Below, in pieces: positions 9,561 to 21,989 of a stretch of 26,509 nt of DNA (position 1 is the stretch's first letter; the number at the start of each line of letters is the position of its first letter). Under the pieces are notes generated by a model. It worked only from the letters and a program-made list of their open reading frames with translations, was not told the DNA's origin and made no database searches. The stretch lies in contig KN882273.1 of the NCBI GenBank assembly GCA_000934455.1, positions 16,870 to 43,378 of the forward strand, in the 5' to 3' direction. The stretch is from Apostichopus parvimensis (Eukaryota; Echinodermata; Holothuroidea; Aspidochirotida; Stichopodidae). Both the position numbers and the translations under genes were made by a program.

Positions 9561-11570
9561 CAAGACCTTGCAGTTTCTTCTTCAAAATTTAATTGTCACA
9601 TGTATGATTTTACTCATAATACCATGTTTGTTATTGATGGAATATTAGGCAGTTTTGTTTCATGCTTAGTTGCCATGGCCTGTTTCTACATGTGTTCTTT
9701 CTTCAGTTTGTGTGCATAGTTAATGCTATGAACTTCTGTCCACTACAGCATATAACAGACTACTGTATGTACAATAGTCTAGTTCTATATTGCAAAGTTA
9801 TGATACAAGGAATCCAGTTTATGTAGGGTGATATTGTTAAGTTGTTACATAAAGCATATTTGGTAAAAACAGATGAATTAATGCTAAAATGTTTTTTTCT
9901 CTTCAAAGTTGATAATTTTTACAGGTAATAAAAATGCCAACATGACATCAAGCATACATTATCTTGCTGTAAACACAACAATATGTGCAATTATTCACAA
10001 AATTTGTCCATCTAACAAATACAAATAGCTTTCTTTTGCAGACAACAACAACTGTAGTTACAGGTATGTTAGTAAAATCAGGCAAGCACATGCAGACAAC
10101 AATAATCAAAGCATTTGCATCTATAACCCTCATATTCCAACGTTTTTTTGCTGAGTGACACAACTTTTAAAGCAATGTATTGCACGTTAATATTTGTCAC
10201 CTTTTTTCCACAAATACCAGCAATTTCTTTGTTATCCGTTTTTTTGGCAACACTCCAAAAAGTTTTTGGTGGCCCTAGGCCAGGGTGGAGACCCCCACTT
10301 TGACTACTGGGAATCCAAACCATGGGAGTAGTGAAAGCTCCACAAAAATTGTGGGTGGTTTACTAAAACATGGATCATAGATTTGGGAGGAAAAGGATCC
10401 AGAGAAAACGAGGAAGTGGGTCAGAGGAAGTAGGCTGGGGAAGTGCTGAAATATGTTACTGATTGTTCTACATTACTGTACATAGATGGAAGAGTGTGTT
10501 GATTGCAGACAGCTGAGATCCACAGAAGAATTGATCTACAACCTTGTATGTATTGTTTTTTTGTTTTTGTTTTTTCTCACCATTGCTCTATCCCTACTTA
10601 ATTATTGACTGTTTCACAATCAAGTTACAGTATTGACAGTAGGCCTTGCTATGTACAGTAAACTTCTTCAAATACCATTGTAGTAGCAATGTAGTGAATA
10701 ATTCTGTCTTTTACCCTAGACAGTACAAGTACAACAGATACAGAGTTACTGACAGTTGTTGCAATGATCCAATCTTGAGAAACCCTTGCCTGTATGCCAC
10801 TTGACTCATGGCATTACCCACCCTTGGGGGAAAAGGAAAGACACTTACAAATTTCTAGACTCCCGTTTTGATTGATCCACACATGACAGCTGTAAGCTGA
10901 GCAATCTACTGATGATACAGTGTAAGATTTCCACACACATACACATACAGTACATGATACACTGTACATGCACATATATAGTATTCATAATGAGCTTTCC
11001 TCTCATAATATCATCTTGGCAATGAAATATAAATATCTAAATGATTCACATATGAATATTAACAATGACTTTGATCAGTTCAGTCTTCATGGTTATTGTC
11101 CAAGTATAATCTGCTGTGTGATGATCACCATTAGAAATTGTGCTTATTTGTCACATTTATGTTTAATTTTTAAGCATCGAACATATATATAATTTGATAC
11201 TTTATTTTAACACTCCATTCTACCGTGGGTGTAGGTAACTTGTTATAATTAAATTACTTTGTTAACATAAACTTCATGCTTCAAGTTAAAAACAAAAATA
11301 TTGTTGTTATGAGATTTGTACAATCTGAGGGAAATATCTTTTTCGGACTCTTTAATTAGACAATACAGTACTCTCAGCATTCATAAATCTTAGCCAAAAT
11401 GCTGATAAAAGGTCAAAACATTTCTATCATTGTTAATAGATAATATGTCATTCACAAACAGCGTAATTATTGTTTCAACGTATGATGTTGACTCTTTCAT
11501 TATGTTCTACACACTGAGCAGGGGAGTACAGTAATCATCAAAGTTAACAACATCCAGATAATATGACTTA

Positions 11571-11590
11571 CATCATCATCATCATCATCA
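11571..11590. repeat. (ATC)n trinucleotide microsatellite
   Basis: Uninterrupted catcatcat run of about 20 bp. Confidence 0.95.
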
Positions 11591-11708
11591 ATACCTATAC
11601 GACAGTCTTAAAGTACTGTATCAGGAACCACACAACAATGTACTATTACAATTTCATATATTGTAAACAATTTGATCCTCTCACTTTTTTCTCAATTTTG
11701 TTTTTGGT

Positions 11709-11748
11709 GGGGGGGGGGAGAGACAAAGGGTGGAGGGGGGTTAGAGGG
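11709..11748 (+). other. G-rich block, potential G-quadruplex
   Basis: A run of ten G at 11709-11718 is followed by ggg (11728-11730), gggggg (11735-11740) and ggg (11746-11748) within 40 bases. This meets the four-G-run pattern with short loops on the plus strand, which is the template strand for the minus-strand host gene. Confidence 0.6.
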
Positions 11749-12654
11749 AAGCATACGAATGATGTTCTCAATCTGACATTTAGTTTTCACTTTCAACCAT
11801 ATGACTTAACCAGCAAGTTTTAACCACAATTATGTGACGTTAAGCGTTGTTCCTAAACTCTCCATCATTTTTATCACAAACATGCACATGGACATTCTGT
11901 GTTATACTACAGCTTAGATACCAAGGTAAACCAGTGTACTAATTACTGGAATCTATGAAGACATTGGAGCAAATCTACTGAATGTTTTAGGCAAACATTT
12001 CAAGTATGGATTCAAGTATGACCAAAAAATGAAGACTAGTCAAGCGCTTTACCTGTATTGACATCAACATCTTGTTTTACTTTGTCTCCAGTGCAGAGCA
12101 AGAAACCAGAAAGGCAATTTCTATTACAAAATATTTCAACATCAGCAGAAACAACCACCTTCCAATATATATGCAATGTTTCACAAGTTGTGAACAAGTT
12201 TTGATCAATCTGATGTCCACCTGACCATGGGTTGATGAGCCTGGAAACAGACTCAATATGTTTGTGTGACATCACCTGGAGGTCACTTGAGAATGACCTC
12301 AAATAAGCAAAGCTGACAATTTGGCAATAATCTCTTAGATGCTTCCACTAATATAGCTTTGTGCAAATAGCTGAATATCTGTAGTGCAATTAATTCTGTG
12401 TCATTCATGCACGAATGATTTAAACATAAAGTTGATCTTATGGTTGCATTCTGCCAGACAAAATTAAAGATATCACTTTTTCATTTTGGACAATGTCATT
12501 CATCAAATGGATGGACAGTCTCTAACAACCTTGATAATAATAGCCACTGATATAGTCCAAGTGCTAAAATAATACAGTACACATAAACCTGTATGGCTAT
12601 TTACATACACTACTGTATATGCAGCCTGGAATAATCTAGTGTACAAAGATTGTG

Positions 12655-12806
12655 TTGCAGTGTAGAAGGCTCTGATATTTGCCTCTTATAACAGAATATG
12701 ATTATTGTGTATCAAAACATACATCTTTGCAATTGTATGACTACGTCCCTATTTTGCATTTACAGTTTTCAGCTGAGATCCCCCGATAAATTATTCACTG
12801 ATATGT
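12655..12806. repeat. Dispersed repeat, copy 1 (partner at 24913-25072)
   Basis: gcagtgtagaaggctctgat at 12657 aligns with gcagtgtggaaggctctgaa at 24915. Similarity continues through acatctttgc/gcatcttcgg and ends near attattcactgatatgtat/gttatttactgatatatat. The pair is diverged with small indels. It abuts the 3' side of the antisense LINE, so it may be the far end of that element or an independent short element. Confidence 0.55.
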
Positions 12807-14540
12807 ATTTATTTTATTTCTTCCATTAAATTACAATGATTTTCAATTGGTAATACATAGTCAATTAGTCATATAACACAGAGTCAGCAGGACTAGAAAT
12901 AAAAGACATTTTCGAGTTTGGTCCCTTACAAAGTACAAAGTAAAACCCTGTCCATTCTCTATGTCCAGACATCTATGGTCAATGCCCTTCCTTCTTATTC
13001 TACCACCCAGAGTGCAGAGGCTCACATATTGTGTGTGTGTGTGTGTTTTCCACAATAAAGTAGATTAAGAAGGAACAGCATTGACTGGAGAGGCACATAG
13101 AGGGTGCACAATGTTTAAGGGTTACCAGTTCATTCTAGACACGGTAGAATAAGAGTGCTAAGGTTGTGGAGAGGCAAGGAACAAAGTAAATTTTAAGTTT
13201 CTGACAAGGGGCACAAAATGTAAAGTATATGAAACGATACAAATGTTTCTGTCATTTTCTGGATATAAGCTATCAAGTGTTGACATATATGGGTATTACC
13301 CCACACAAGGATGTTGTAGTTTAAATGAGGCAAAACGAGTGCATTATAAATTGTGAGTAAAGTGAGGTTAGGTAAACATAGTTTCAACAGGTCTATTAAT
13401 TGCACTACTTGCTATTCATGCAGCAGTTTTGCTGATGATAAAAACATGTTTTTCTAGTTAAGTCATGAATCAATACAATCCTAAAAATTTAGCATATAAT
13501 CGTAACGTCTTAATTCACACTCCACCAAGTATTACTGAGACTTTTGACTAATCACAAATTCTGTTGCCAAGCACCATTTATTTTGTATTCCCTATTTTAA
13601 GTGACAATCTATTAGATTTAAACCAGTCAGTAATTTTGAGGAATTCATTACTAATATTTTGAAGAACATTCTCTAAATGTTTATGTTGGACATAAACAGT
13701 AGTTTCATCAGCAAATATAATCTTATAAATCATAAATATCATATACATAATAAAAAGTAATTGTCCTAAAATGGATTCTTGAGGAAAGTCAATGTTGCAA
13801 GAAATGTGTGATGAGGTAAATAAATTATAAAACACTAGGTGATAACAATCAATTAAGTAAATCTGGAACCAATTTAAAGTTGTTATCATGTTATCATCGA
13901 ATCCTTCAAAGATTTTGTCAACAAGATTCAGTGCCGTCAATATATATTGAATGCTTTTTACGGAAACCAGATTAATTTGGATACAATTAAGTCATGCTTA
14001 AGTATAAAGTTGTAACCAGAGGGAACCCCTCCCAGTGTTAACTTGCCTTTAAATACAGAACATATGCAGTAAGAAATTGAAGGTAAAACATATATTTAAC
14101 TATAGAACACTTTACACATAAGCTGCTCATTGCCAGATATAAATATAGTCTGCGTAATTTTTGCAATGTTCAGTTCAGATGTGATAATATGCCCAACTTT
14201 CTTAAGAAGTTCATATGGAATTTGATCGAAGGTAGGACTTTTACCACTTTTAAGCTTAGAGATTAATATTGAGTACTTCACAATGCATAGTACGAAGCAA
14301 ACGTTTTGTACATGCGTGATATACAGTATCTCAAAGCACTTGTTGTCCCCATTGGTAGCCTGGCAACTGTAGCACAATACATATTAAAATTATTAGCAAT
14401 TGTAAGGGGATACTCTGTGAGAACATCATTACAAACAAAGGCTTTAAGTTACTACAATCAGTTTGCTCATTTTTCTTGAGAGTACTGCATGACATTGCTT
14501 ACTTTCAATATTTTAGCACTGTCGTTCTTGTTTAAGTCAT
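12807..14540 (-). pseudogene. L2/CR1-type LINE remnant (copy left of gap)
   Basis: Antisense non-LTR retrotransposon. In minus-strand order: SKLKSGKSPTFDQIPYELLKK (about 14199-14261), the conserved start of the reverse transcriptase; LVDKIFEGFD and LNWFQIYLIDC (13860-13930); PQESILGQLLF (motif B-like); FADE at 13704-13715, where the family has FADD, so the second catalytic Asp is changed to Glu; ITDWFKSNRLSLKIGNTK at 13578-13640; then LTLLTIYNALVLPHLNYNIL and VWGN (13283-13360). Stops and frame changes separate these pieces. Upstream, VLTEYPLTIANNFN near 14387-14430 resembles the linker before the reverse transcriptase. The 3' UTR (about 12807-13030) shares tcgagt-ggtccctta motifs with 9348-9537. 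It is repeated, almost unchanged, on the other side of the gap. Confidence 0.82.
13030..13047. repeat. (GT)n microsatellite
   Basis: About nine gt repeats. The contig to the right of the gap begins inside the same run (14919), marking it as a probable assembly break point. Confidence 0.95.
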
Positions 14541-14868
14541 TGAGATTGCCATATTACATTTTCTTTGTCTGTCTTATAACATTTGTATATAGCATTTTTT
14601 TATAATTTGAATAATGAGCTTTGTGATAAGATGAATGTGTTTGTCTATATTTTTCTTAGAGTTTAATTTTATGTATGCCATGATTAACGTATATATATAC
14701 CTTCTGATCTTCTCATTTTTTCCATTCCCAAAATTAGTTCAGGGAGAACCTAGAGATCATCTTCCACAGTCAGAGAGCATATATATACTGATAACTGCCA
14801 ATGTTAATTACATTTTCTCCCAAAATGTTTACATTGATTTCAAACATGTTAAAGTCAGAAATTTAAAA
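13032..14868. repeat. 1,837-bp segment duplicated across the gap, left copy
   Basis: It matches 14919-16755 at a constant offset of 1,887 bases without any indel that I could see. I noticed two substitutions: 13294 t versus 15181 c, and 13947 t versus 15834 c. The left copy ends exactly at the first N. Confidence 0.95.
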
Positions 14869-14918
14869 NNNNNNNNNNNNNNNNNNNNNNNNNNNNNNNN
14901 NNNNNNNNNNNNNNNNNN
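14869..14918. other. Assembly gap (50 N)
   Basis: Exactly 50 unspecified bases. A round number suggests a placeholder length rather than a measured gap. The frame that runs into it from 14635 is meaningless. Confidence 0.99.
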
Positions 14919-16427
14919 TGTGTGTGTGTGTGTTTTCCACAATAAAGTAGATTAAGAAGGAACAGCATTGACTGGAGAGGCACATAGAGGGTGCACAATG
15001 TTTAAGGGTTACCAGTTCATTCTAGACACGGTAGAATAAGAGTGCTAAGGTTGTGGAGAGGCAAGGAACAAAGTAAATTTTAAGTTTCTGACAAGGGGCA
15101 CAAAATGTAAAGTATATGAAACGATACAAATGTTTCTGTCATTTTCTGGATATAAGCTATCAAGTGTTGACATATATGGGCATTACCCCACACAAGGATG
15201 TTGTAGTTTAAATGAGGCAAAACGAGTGCATTATAAATTGTGAGTAAAGTGAGGTTAGGTAAACATAGTTTCAACAGGTCTATTAATTGCACTACTTGCT
15301 ATTCATGCAGCAGTTTTGCTGATGATAAAAACATGTTTTTCTAGTTAAGTCATGAATCAATACAATCCTAAAAATTTAGCATATAATCGTAACGTCTTAA
15401 TTCACACTCCACCAAGTATTACTGAGACTTTTGACTAATCACAAATTCTGTTGCCAAGCACCATTTATTTTGTATTCCCTATTTTAAGTGACAATCTATT
15501 AGATTTAAACCAGTCAGTAATTTTGAGGAATTCATTACTAATATTTTGAAGAACATTCTCTAAATGTTTATGTTGGACATAAACAGTAGTTTCATCAGCA
15601 AATATAATCTTATAAATCATAAATATCATATACATAATAAAAAGTAATTGTCCTAAAATGGATTCTTGAGGAAAGTCAATGTTGCAAGAAATGTGTGATG
15701 AGGTAAATAAATTATAAAACACTAGGTGATAACAATCAATTAAGTAAATCTGGAACCAATTTAAAGTTGTTATCATGTTATCATCGAATCCTTCAAAGAT
15801 TTTGTCAACAAGATTCAGTGCCGTCAATATATACTGAATGCTTTTTACGGAAACCAGATTAATTTGGATACAATTAAGTCATGCTTAAGTATAAAGTTGT
15901 AACCAGAGGGAACCCCTCCCAGTGTTAACTTGCCTTTAAATACAGAACATATGCAGTAAGAAATTGAAGGTAAAACATATATTTAACTATAGAACACTTT
16001 ACACATAAGCTGCTCATTGCCAGATATAAATATAGTCTGCGTAATTTTTGCAATGTTCAGTTCAGATGTGATAATATGCCCAACTTTCTTAAGAAGTTCA
16101 TATGGAATTTGATCGAAGGTAGGACTTTTACCACTTTTAAGCTTAGAGATTAATATTGAGTACTTCACAATGCATAGTACGAAGCAAACGTTTTGTACAT
16201 GCGTGATATACAGTATCTCAAAGCACTTGTTGTCCCCATTGGTAGCCTGGCAACTGTAGCACAATACATATTAAAATTATTAGCAATTGTAAGGGGATAC
16301 TCTGTGAGAACATCATTACAAACAAAGGCTTTAAGTTACTACAATCAGTTTGCTCATTTTTCTTGAGAGTACTGCATGACATTGCTTACTTTCAATATTT
16401 TAGCACTGTCGTTCTTGTTTAAGTCAT
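14919..16427 (-). pseudogene. L2/CR1-type LINE remnant (copy right of gap)
   Basis: Same fragments as the left copy, shifted by 1,887: the KSGKSPTFDQIPYELLKK region at about 16086-16148, the FADE box at 15591-15602, and the LVLPHLNYNILVWGN region at about 15170-15225. One residue differs from the left copy (WGNAH instead of WGNTH). It is cut at its 3' side by the gap. It probably represents the same genomic element. Confidence 0.82.
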
Positions 16428-16755
16428 TGAGATTGCCATATTACATTTTCTTTGTCTGTCTTATAACATTTGTATATAGCATTTTTTTATAATTTGAATA
16501 ATGAGCTTTGTGATAAGATGAATGTGTTTGTCTATATTTTTCTTAGAGTTTAATTTTATGTATGCCATGATTAACGTATATATATACCTTCTGATCTTCT
16601 CATTTTTTCCATTCCCAAAATTAGTTCAGGGAGAACCTAGAGATCATCTTCCACAGTCAGAGAGCATATATATACTGATAACTGCCAATGTTAATTACAT
16701 TTTCTCCCAAAATGTTTACATTGATTTCAAACATGTTAAAGTCAGAAATTTAAAA
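14919..16755. repeat. 1,837-bp segment duplicated across the gap, right copy
   Basis: It begins inside the (tg)n run and ends at atttaaaa, where the left copy met the gap; unique sequence (agactagtagaaaat) continues afterwards. Overlapping contig ends from two haplotypes, or an unmerged overlap, would look exactly like this. Confidence 0.95.
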
Positions 16756-19470
16756 AGACTAGTAGAAAATCTATAATGCATACTACGTATTGAGATATTT
16801 TGAGGTGCAGTTGTTAAGTTCTGGTTTGATTATATAGTGTGGTATATTTTACTGAGAGCAGAAATCATGGTTTGTATGAAGCAACGTATATTATTATCTA
16901 GGTCAGCAATCATCAAATTGTACTGCAGTACATGGTCAAGCATAAAGGTAACAATCTCTCAATTACTGTACATACTTCATATTGGACCTGGATCTTGAGT
17001 TGTTTGATCCATAGACTGCAAAAGGTAACCATGTTTGTCAATTCCTGAATTAACACTTGGAAGCCAAAACAGTCTATCCCCAGTCAAGAATTCTTCAGAA
17101 AATCTACAATTACTTACACGTTCTACCAAAATGGTACAAACTCTACTAAAAGTGGCATTTTACTACAGTCAGCACTTTTCAATAATTATCAGTTGAAGTA
17201 ATTTTTTGCTGCAACAATGTGCTTCAAGGAATTTCCAGATTATTAAACTCCAAAACTGATGTTATCAAAAGATGAAGAGGTTTAGACTTGGTGAGATTAA
17301 CACAAACTTGTATGTATTCCATAGGCAATCAAACTTGCAACTTGGCATGTATGTATTGCATCAATGTGTAATGGGAGAAAGACAAACACAATATATAGAC
17401 TAAACAACTGCAGAGAGATCAAGACAGTAGGACAGAACAAATCCTGCTAATTAATATTGAACTTAGAACAAAACAAGGTCATTAAGAAGATAGGCAGTCG
17501 GATATAACTTTTAACCAGCTGCATATCAGAGAATCAATGACACCATATAGTCCCAGGATAATGAATTCTTAACTAGAATATGATATGATGAAGGTTACAC
17601 TTGGCTGTAAGCTAGTAGTCTACAGTGGAATCATGCATGTACAGTTATACTGCAGGTATAGGATACAGTCACTTATATCATATAGTAATTAGTACTGTAT
17701 GTTAGTTTTGTGTAGACAGGTCAGTGAGGTTATTGCTGATGAAAACTGATTATTACAGTCAATACAAGGTATCGTTTACTAAAATTCTATGAATTACAAT
17801 TTCTAATTAAGAACAGTTTGTAGGACATTTATGTAATAATTGTCCTTCATTTTCATAGATTTATTTCTCCATACGTAAGGTAGAATATTTTATAAAATAA
17901 TAAGCTAATGCAACCTGTTTAATGGCAGCATATCTCACAAAAATTCTAGGAGTACCGAATCACTTTTTGACAATTTTTAATTCATTTATTCAGTAAGTCC
18001 TTCACATGGATTTGGCTTCACCTAAGATGTACAGCATTGTTGTACAATTTTGGTGACTAAAATGAAATAGAAATTCATATGCAAATGCTTTATCAGAGAG
18101 CACGTATAGCCTGCAGTAGTAAGCCTTAATATTCCTAAATACTCTGTACAGAATTGTGCACAGTAGAACTAAATCTTACCAACATTAACCTTCAACAACC
18201 CAGACTCAGACGTTTAAAATACCTCACAACCTATCGTATTTCTTCACATAGTTTTCGATAATGAGATGAGGTTTCCGATAACCTGCCATCTAAAATCACA
18301 CACACCTACAACATAGGACACCAAGCCAAGTAGTATACGGCTTCAATACTCTACGAATCTACAGAAATCTCATGAAAGCTATTGAAAGACTGCCACTGAC
18401 TGGGCATATTGTACATACTACATCATGCCCTGCATCCAATTTGTGACTTTTGAGCTGTTCTCGAACATAATCTCATAAGCTACCATACATATAAACCCAG
18501 GTGAGTCTGTGCGGCGCTGAATAGTTTAATCATTAACAGTGCTAACATTCATTCTCATCAATGTCAATGTCTCCATTGCACAGTACACGTAGAGTACACA
18601 ACCTCGTCAAAGGAAGTCGACGGTACACAGCTGCAACAGTAATTACATAGATCAGATAAAGATGGTGTTGAGCTCATCTCAAAGAAGAAAGATGGATAGA
18701 TGACTATTATCCGATCTTAACTCTTCAAGGATGCCAAATTTACAAAAACCCTGTCATATTTACAATTAGGAGGAAATATGATAAAATATTCAAAGTGCAT
18801 GTTTTACTGCTCATCTTCTCTGTTCGATTGAAACACATGAACATTATTTAAAGCTAGCAACATCACAACAATTATTGTATGACATGAGCCAAGAACCTGA
18901 TGAAATGCGATTTGTCATAAAATATCACCTCTTAAATATAGTAGAATGCCCCTCAGGTTATGTTGAGTTTGAATGTAAACTAGCATTTTAATGGTCTTGT
19001 AGACTAGTAAGGCATCCATACTGTACATGTGTCATCAGTGTGTGCGTGGCATAGCCTACATACATACAAACATCCGTCCGTATACCTGCCAGTTTTGTGT
19101 ACAGTTTACTACTTTACAGTAGTGTACATACTTGATTTCATTGGACTTAGTTGGATTATTCTGATGTTTATCAATCTATCATTTAGGTAAAAGTGGTCAA
19201 ATAGATAATTGTGTAAAATATCTGCACAAGTCCCTTAGATATGTGTTGTGGCTACTAGAAGACCCTATTCGGGGGGCGGGGGAGGGGGGGTAAATGTTCA
19301 TTTTATGCACTCAGGGTTGTGAGGATGAATTTGTTTTTAGCCATGAATGTTATGATAACCTGTTTCTGTGAGACTTGTCTTATTCTGGAATTCTGGAAGT
19401 TTGCTAGCCTGCTAATACATTGTAACCAACCTTGAACCTACAGTCTTCTGTTGAGTTTTACTTCCCATTT
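16756..19470. other. Long intron stretch, one G-rich run
   Basis: About 2.7 kb of AT-rich sequence. Apart from the G-rich block at 19271-19290 I see no gene, tRNA, repeat array or mobile element. A CAG|gtgagt donor-like site near 18498 has no supporting open exon. Confidence 0.45.
19271..19290 (+). other. G-run, potential G-quadruplex
   Basis: G6-C-G5-A-G7 in 20 bases. Runs this long can supply four G-triplets with one-base loops. It could equally be a sequencing-difficult homopolymer region. Confidence 0.6.
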
Positions 19471-19474
19471 ATAT

Positions 19475-20150
19475 GTCTGTGGCCACTATAAATATTGTAC
19501 ACCCTGAAAGTCTGCAAGCTATATAAAATACTGTGAAATATGTATCACAGCTCTACCGATGTCTGTGGCCACTCTAAATATTGTACACTATGAAAGGCTG
19601 TAAGCTATATAAAATACTGTGAAATATTTATCACATCTGATGAACTCTACTGATATATCTGTGGTCACTCTAAATATTGTACACCCTGAAAGTCTGCAAG
19701 CTATATAAAATACGGTAAAATATTTATCACATCTCTACCAATGTATGTGGCCACTCTAAATATCGTACACCCTGAAAGTCTGCAAGCTATATAAACTTCT
19801 GTGAAATGTTAATCACATCTCTACCGATGTCTGTGGCCAATTGCACTACAAATATTGTACACTCTGAAAGTCTGCAAGCTATATATAAAATACGGCCAAA
19901 TATTTATCATATCTCTACCGATATGTCTGTGGCCACTACAAAAATTGTACACCCTGAAAGTCTGCAAGCTATATAAAATACTGTGATATATTTATCACAT
20001 CTCTACCGATGTCTGTGACCACTCTAAATATTGTACACCCTGAAAGTCTGCAAGCTATATAAAATACTGTGAAATGTTAATCACATATCTACCGGTATGT
20101 CTGTGGCTTCGAAAATACAGTTCACTCTGTGAATTTTGACATCTCTATCA
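19475..20150. repeat. 86-bp minisatellite, about 7.5 copies
   Basis: Units start with gtctgtggccact at 19475, 19561, 19657, 19743, 19829, 19925, 20011 and 20099, so spacings are 86, 96, 86, 86, 96, 86 and 88. Each unit has taaatattgtacaccctgaa, agtctgcaagctatataaaa and a tatcacatctctaccgat end. The two 96-base units carry different 10-base insertions. The last unit decays after 20110. The TATA-like gctatataaaata is conserved in most copies. Confidence 0.95.
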
Positions 20151-21989
20151 AACTGGAATACTTTGAAATGAGCTACTAACACTATTACAGAATTTTCATG
20201 TGTAAATTTACCAGCAGAAAGTTCTCTACAATTAGTAACACCTTTTATCAGGATTTTCTTGGTTTGTCTTGTTACAGTATCTGCTATTTTGAAACAAACA
20301 AATTAAGTTTTACTCACTGATGCTGAAAAGGCTGAATCACACATATCTATAGTCACTACCAGACAATAGATTATCAAATGAAATGTGTTTATTCATGACA
20401 ACCTTGAAACTACACTAGTGCCTGGATTTTTCCATATTCACAGCCTAGGAGTAAATGAGTAAATGTGCAGAACTACTTCAAAGTGCATAATGTGAAGTAT
20501 AACTCGTTTGAGACTGCACTTGTATGCTATGTCATAATAAATGGTTAATATTTATACTTCATGGTGGTCATGATACTGGGTCTCAATTTATTTATAGTTT
20601 TGCACAAGCTGAATACATTTATTATGTGTTGAATGTTTAATAAGAGTGTAATCTGTCAAGCTTTGATACAATAATATGGAAATGGGGCATTCATGCTGTA
20701 CATGTATGCTCTGCCCAGGAATGTAACAGGTATCTAAACACTGTTATATGTAGAACGGGCTGTGACAGTATAAATACATCTAGAATATTTTCTCTTCATT
20801 CTTTTGTTTTTGGTTGAAACCGCCTCCAGCAGGATCTAAAATTTACTATGAAATTAAATTTACAGAGTCAATATTTAACAAGACCTGCAGATACATTAAG
20901 CAAACATGCAGCCAACGCACTGTAAATCTATGCCGAGTTTAATATTTATTTGTCTCATATTTTGGGCCTGTTGATACAAATGAAGACCATTGAGTAGATT
21001 GATCTAAACTTAGACCACATCAACGAGATTGATTACATTTATCATTGAACTAGGACAAGTACAGTTTTGGCTATTACCTAAAGTTAACCTAAAGTTATTT
21101 AAGCATTGTTTTCTCTTCCTTTTCTTTGAATATAACTGCAAACTTGCTTATAGTATACAGTTTTCTTTGACTGAATGTAAAGTTTCATGAATGAGTCACT
21201 TCAAGCTACTTTTTTTCTAATTTCTGTCAATTTTTTTCAGAAAGTACAGTATGATCAAACAAAGACAACTGGACTGAATTAGCTCTAATAATGAAGCATT
21301 GTTCTGATACCCTTCAATAAATTCATTACAACATGGTGGTGTGGAAAACAGAAATTTTCTTTCATAAAAAAATACAATTTTGTATAAATAGTGAGTTATA
21401 ATTTTCCCACTGATTTTTTATATCTAATCCATTAATGGCATTGAAGCTCATTGCAAAGTCTAGAACAGTCTACTATCATAAGTCCTACAAACACCTGACA
21501 AAATGGATGCCAAGAGTAACTCCTCCTACATGAAACAGACAGACATATTTGAAGAAAAAAAAGCAGCTGAGATTCGCACTTGGGTAGAGAAATGAAAAGA
21601 TAAACAATATTATCCAAAGTACGTCTTTATGACAGACAATAGTGTAATCTGACACAACCCTTCGGTGCCTTCCATTAGTGTCATATTCTTGTTTTGTAGT
21701 AAACTAAGTCAGTTTATAACTTTCCATTGCTGTTGATCAGTTTTATCCAGACCTTTTAAATTATTAATTTTACTTTACTAGGGCTCTATTTTTGCAAAAT
21801 TAAAATGAAAAGAGTATCACAATTTACATACCAGTATTTAAATGTAATATTTACTGTCATAAAAACGCATCTCTTTCAAGAGCACTATAATGATGGTTTC
21901 TAGGATTTTTTAGATTTTATGATGTTCTGTCGTGTTGGTTTTTTGGTTCTAGCTTCAATTGGAATTTTCACTTTTTAGCATTCAAATTG
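20151..21989. other. Intron sequence, nothing recognised
   Basis: AT-rich DNA with scattered poly-T and poly-A runs. No frame with a domain, no tandem array and no terminal repeats were found. The short minus-strand frame at 21432-21617 has no recognisable feature. Confidence 0.45.

Larger units (their letters stand above)
9561..12654. other. Long intron stretch with microsatellites only
   Basis: About 3 kb of AT-rich DNA with no supported gene. It contains an (atc)n run at 11571-11590, a G-rich block at 11709-11748, and a purine-rich stretch near 10383-10440. Frames at 9948-10323, 10968-11192, 11563-11823 and 12036-12302 were inspected; none shows a domain, and all fit chance or repeat-driven openness. 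Confidence 0.5.

Noticed and set aside
12279..12300. AGGTCA and TGACCT half-sites in inverted orientation with an 8-base spacer (nuclear-receptor-like element)
   Set aside because: An 8-base spacer is not a usual response element, and two hexamers occur by chance in 26 kb.
12036..12302. Minus-strand 88-codon frame with a CAG|gtaaag donor-like end
   Set aside because: The translation looks moderately protein-like, but I recognise no family, found no matching acceptor, and it does not fit the phase and order of the CACNA2D-like exons.
13032..16755. Genuine tandem duplication of a LINE
   Set aside because: Its boundaries coincide exactly with contig ends at the N gap and a TG microsatellite, so an assembly artefact is more likely; kept as a finding rather than a biological claim.
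14635..16776. Plus-strand frames starting MCLSIFFLEFNFMYAM, in two copies
   Set aside because: They lie in the duplicated segment flanking the gap, one runs into N, and they show no domain; composition is AT-driven.
18480..18510. Strong CAG|gtgagt donor-like site on the plus strand
   Set aside because: No open exon with an acceptor precedes it.
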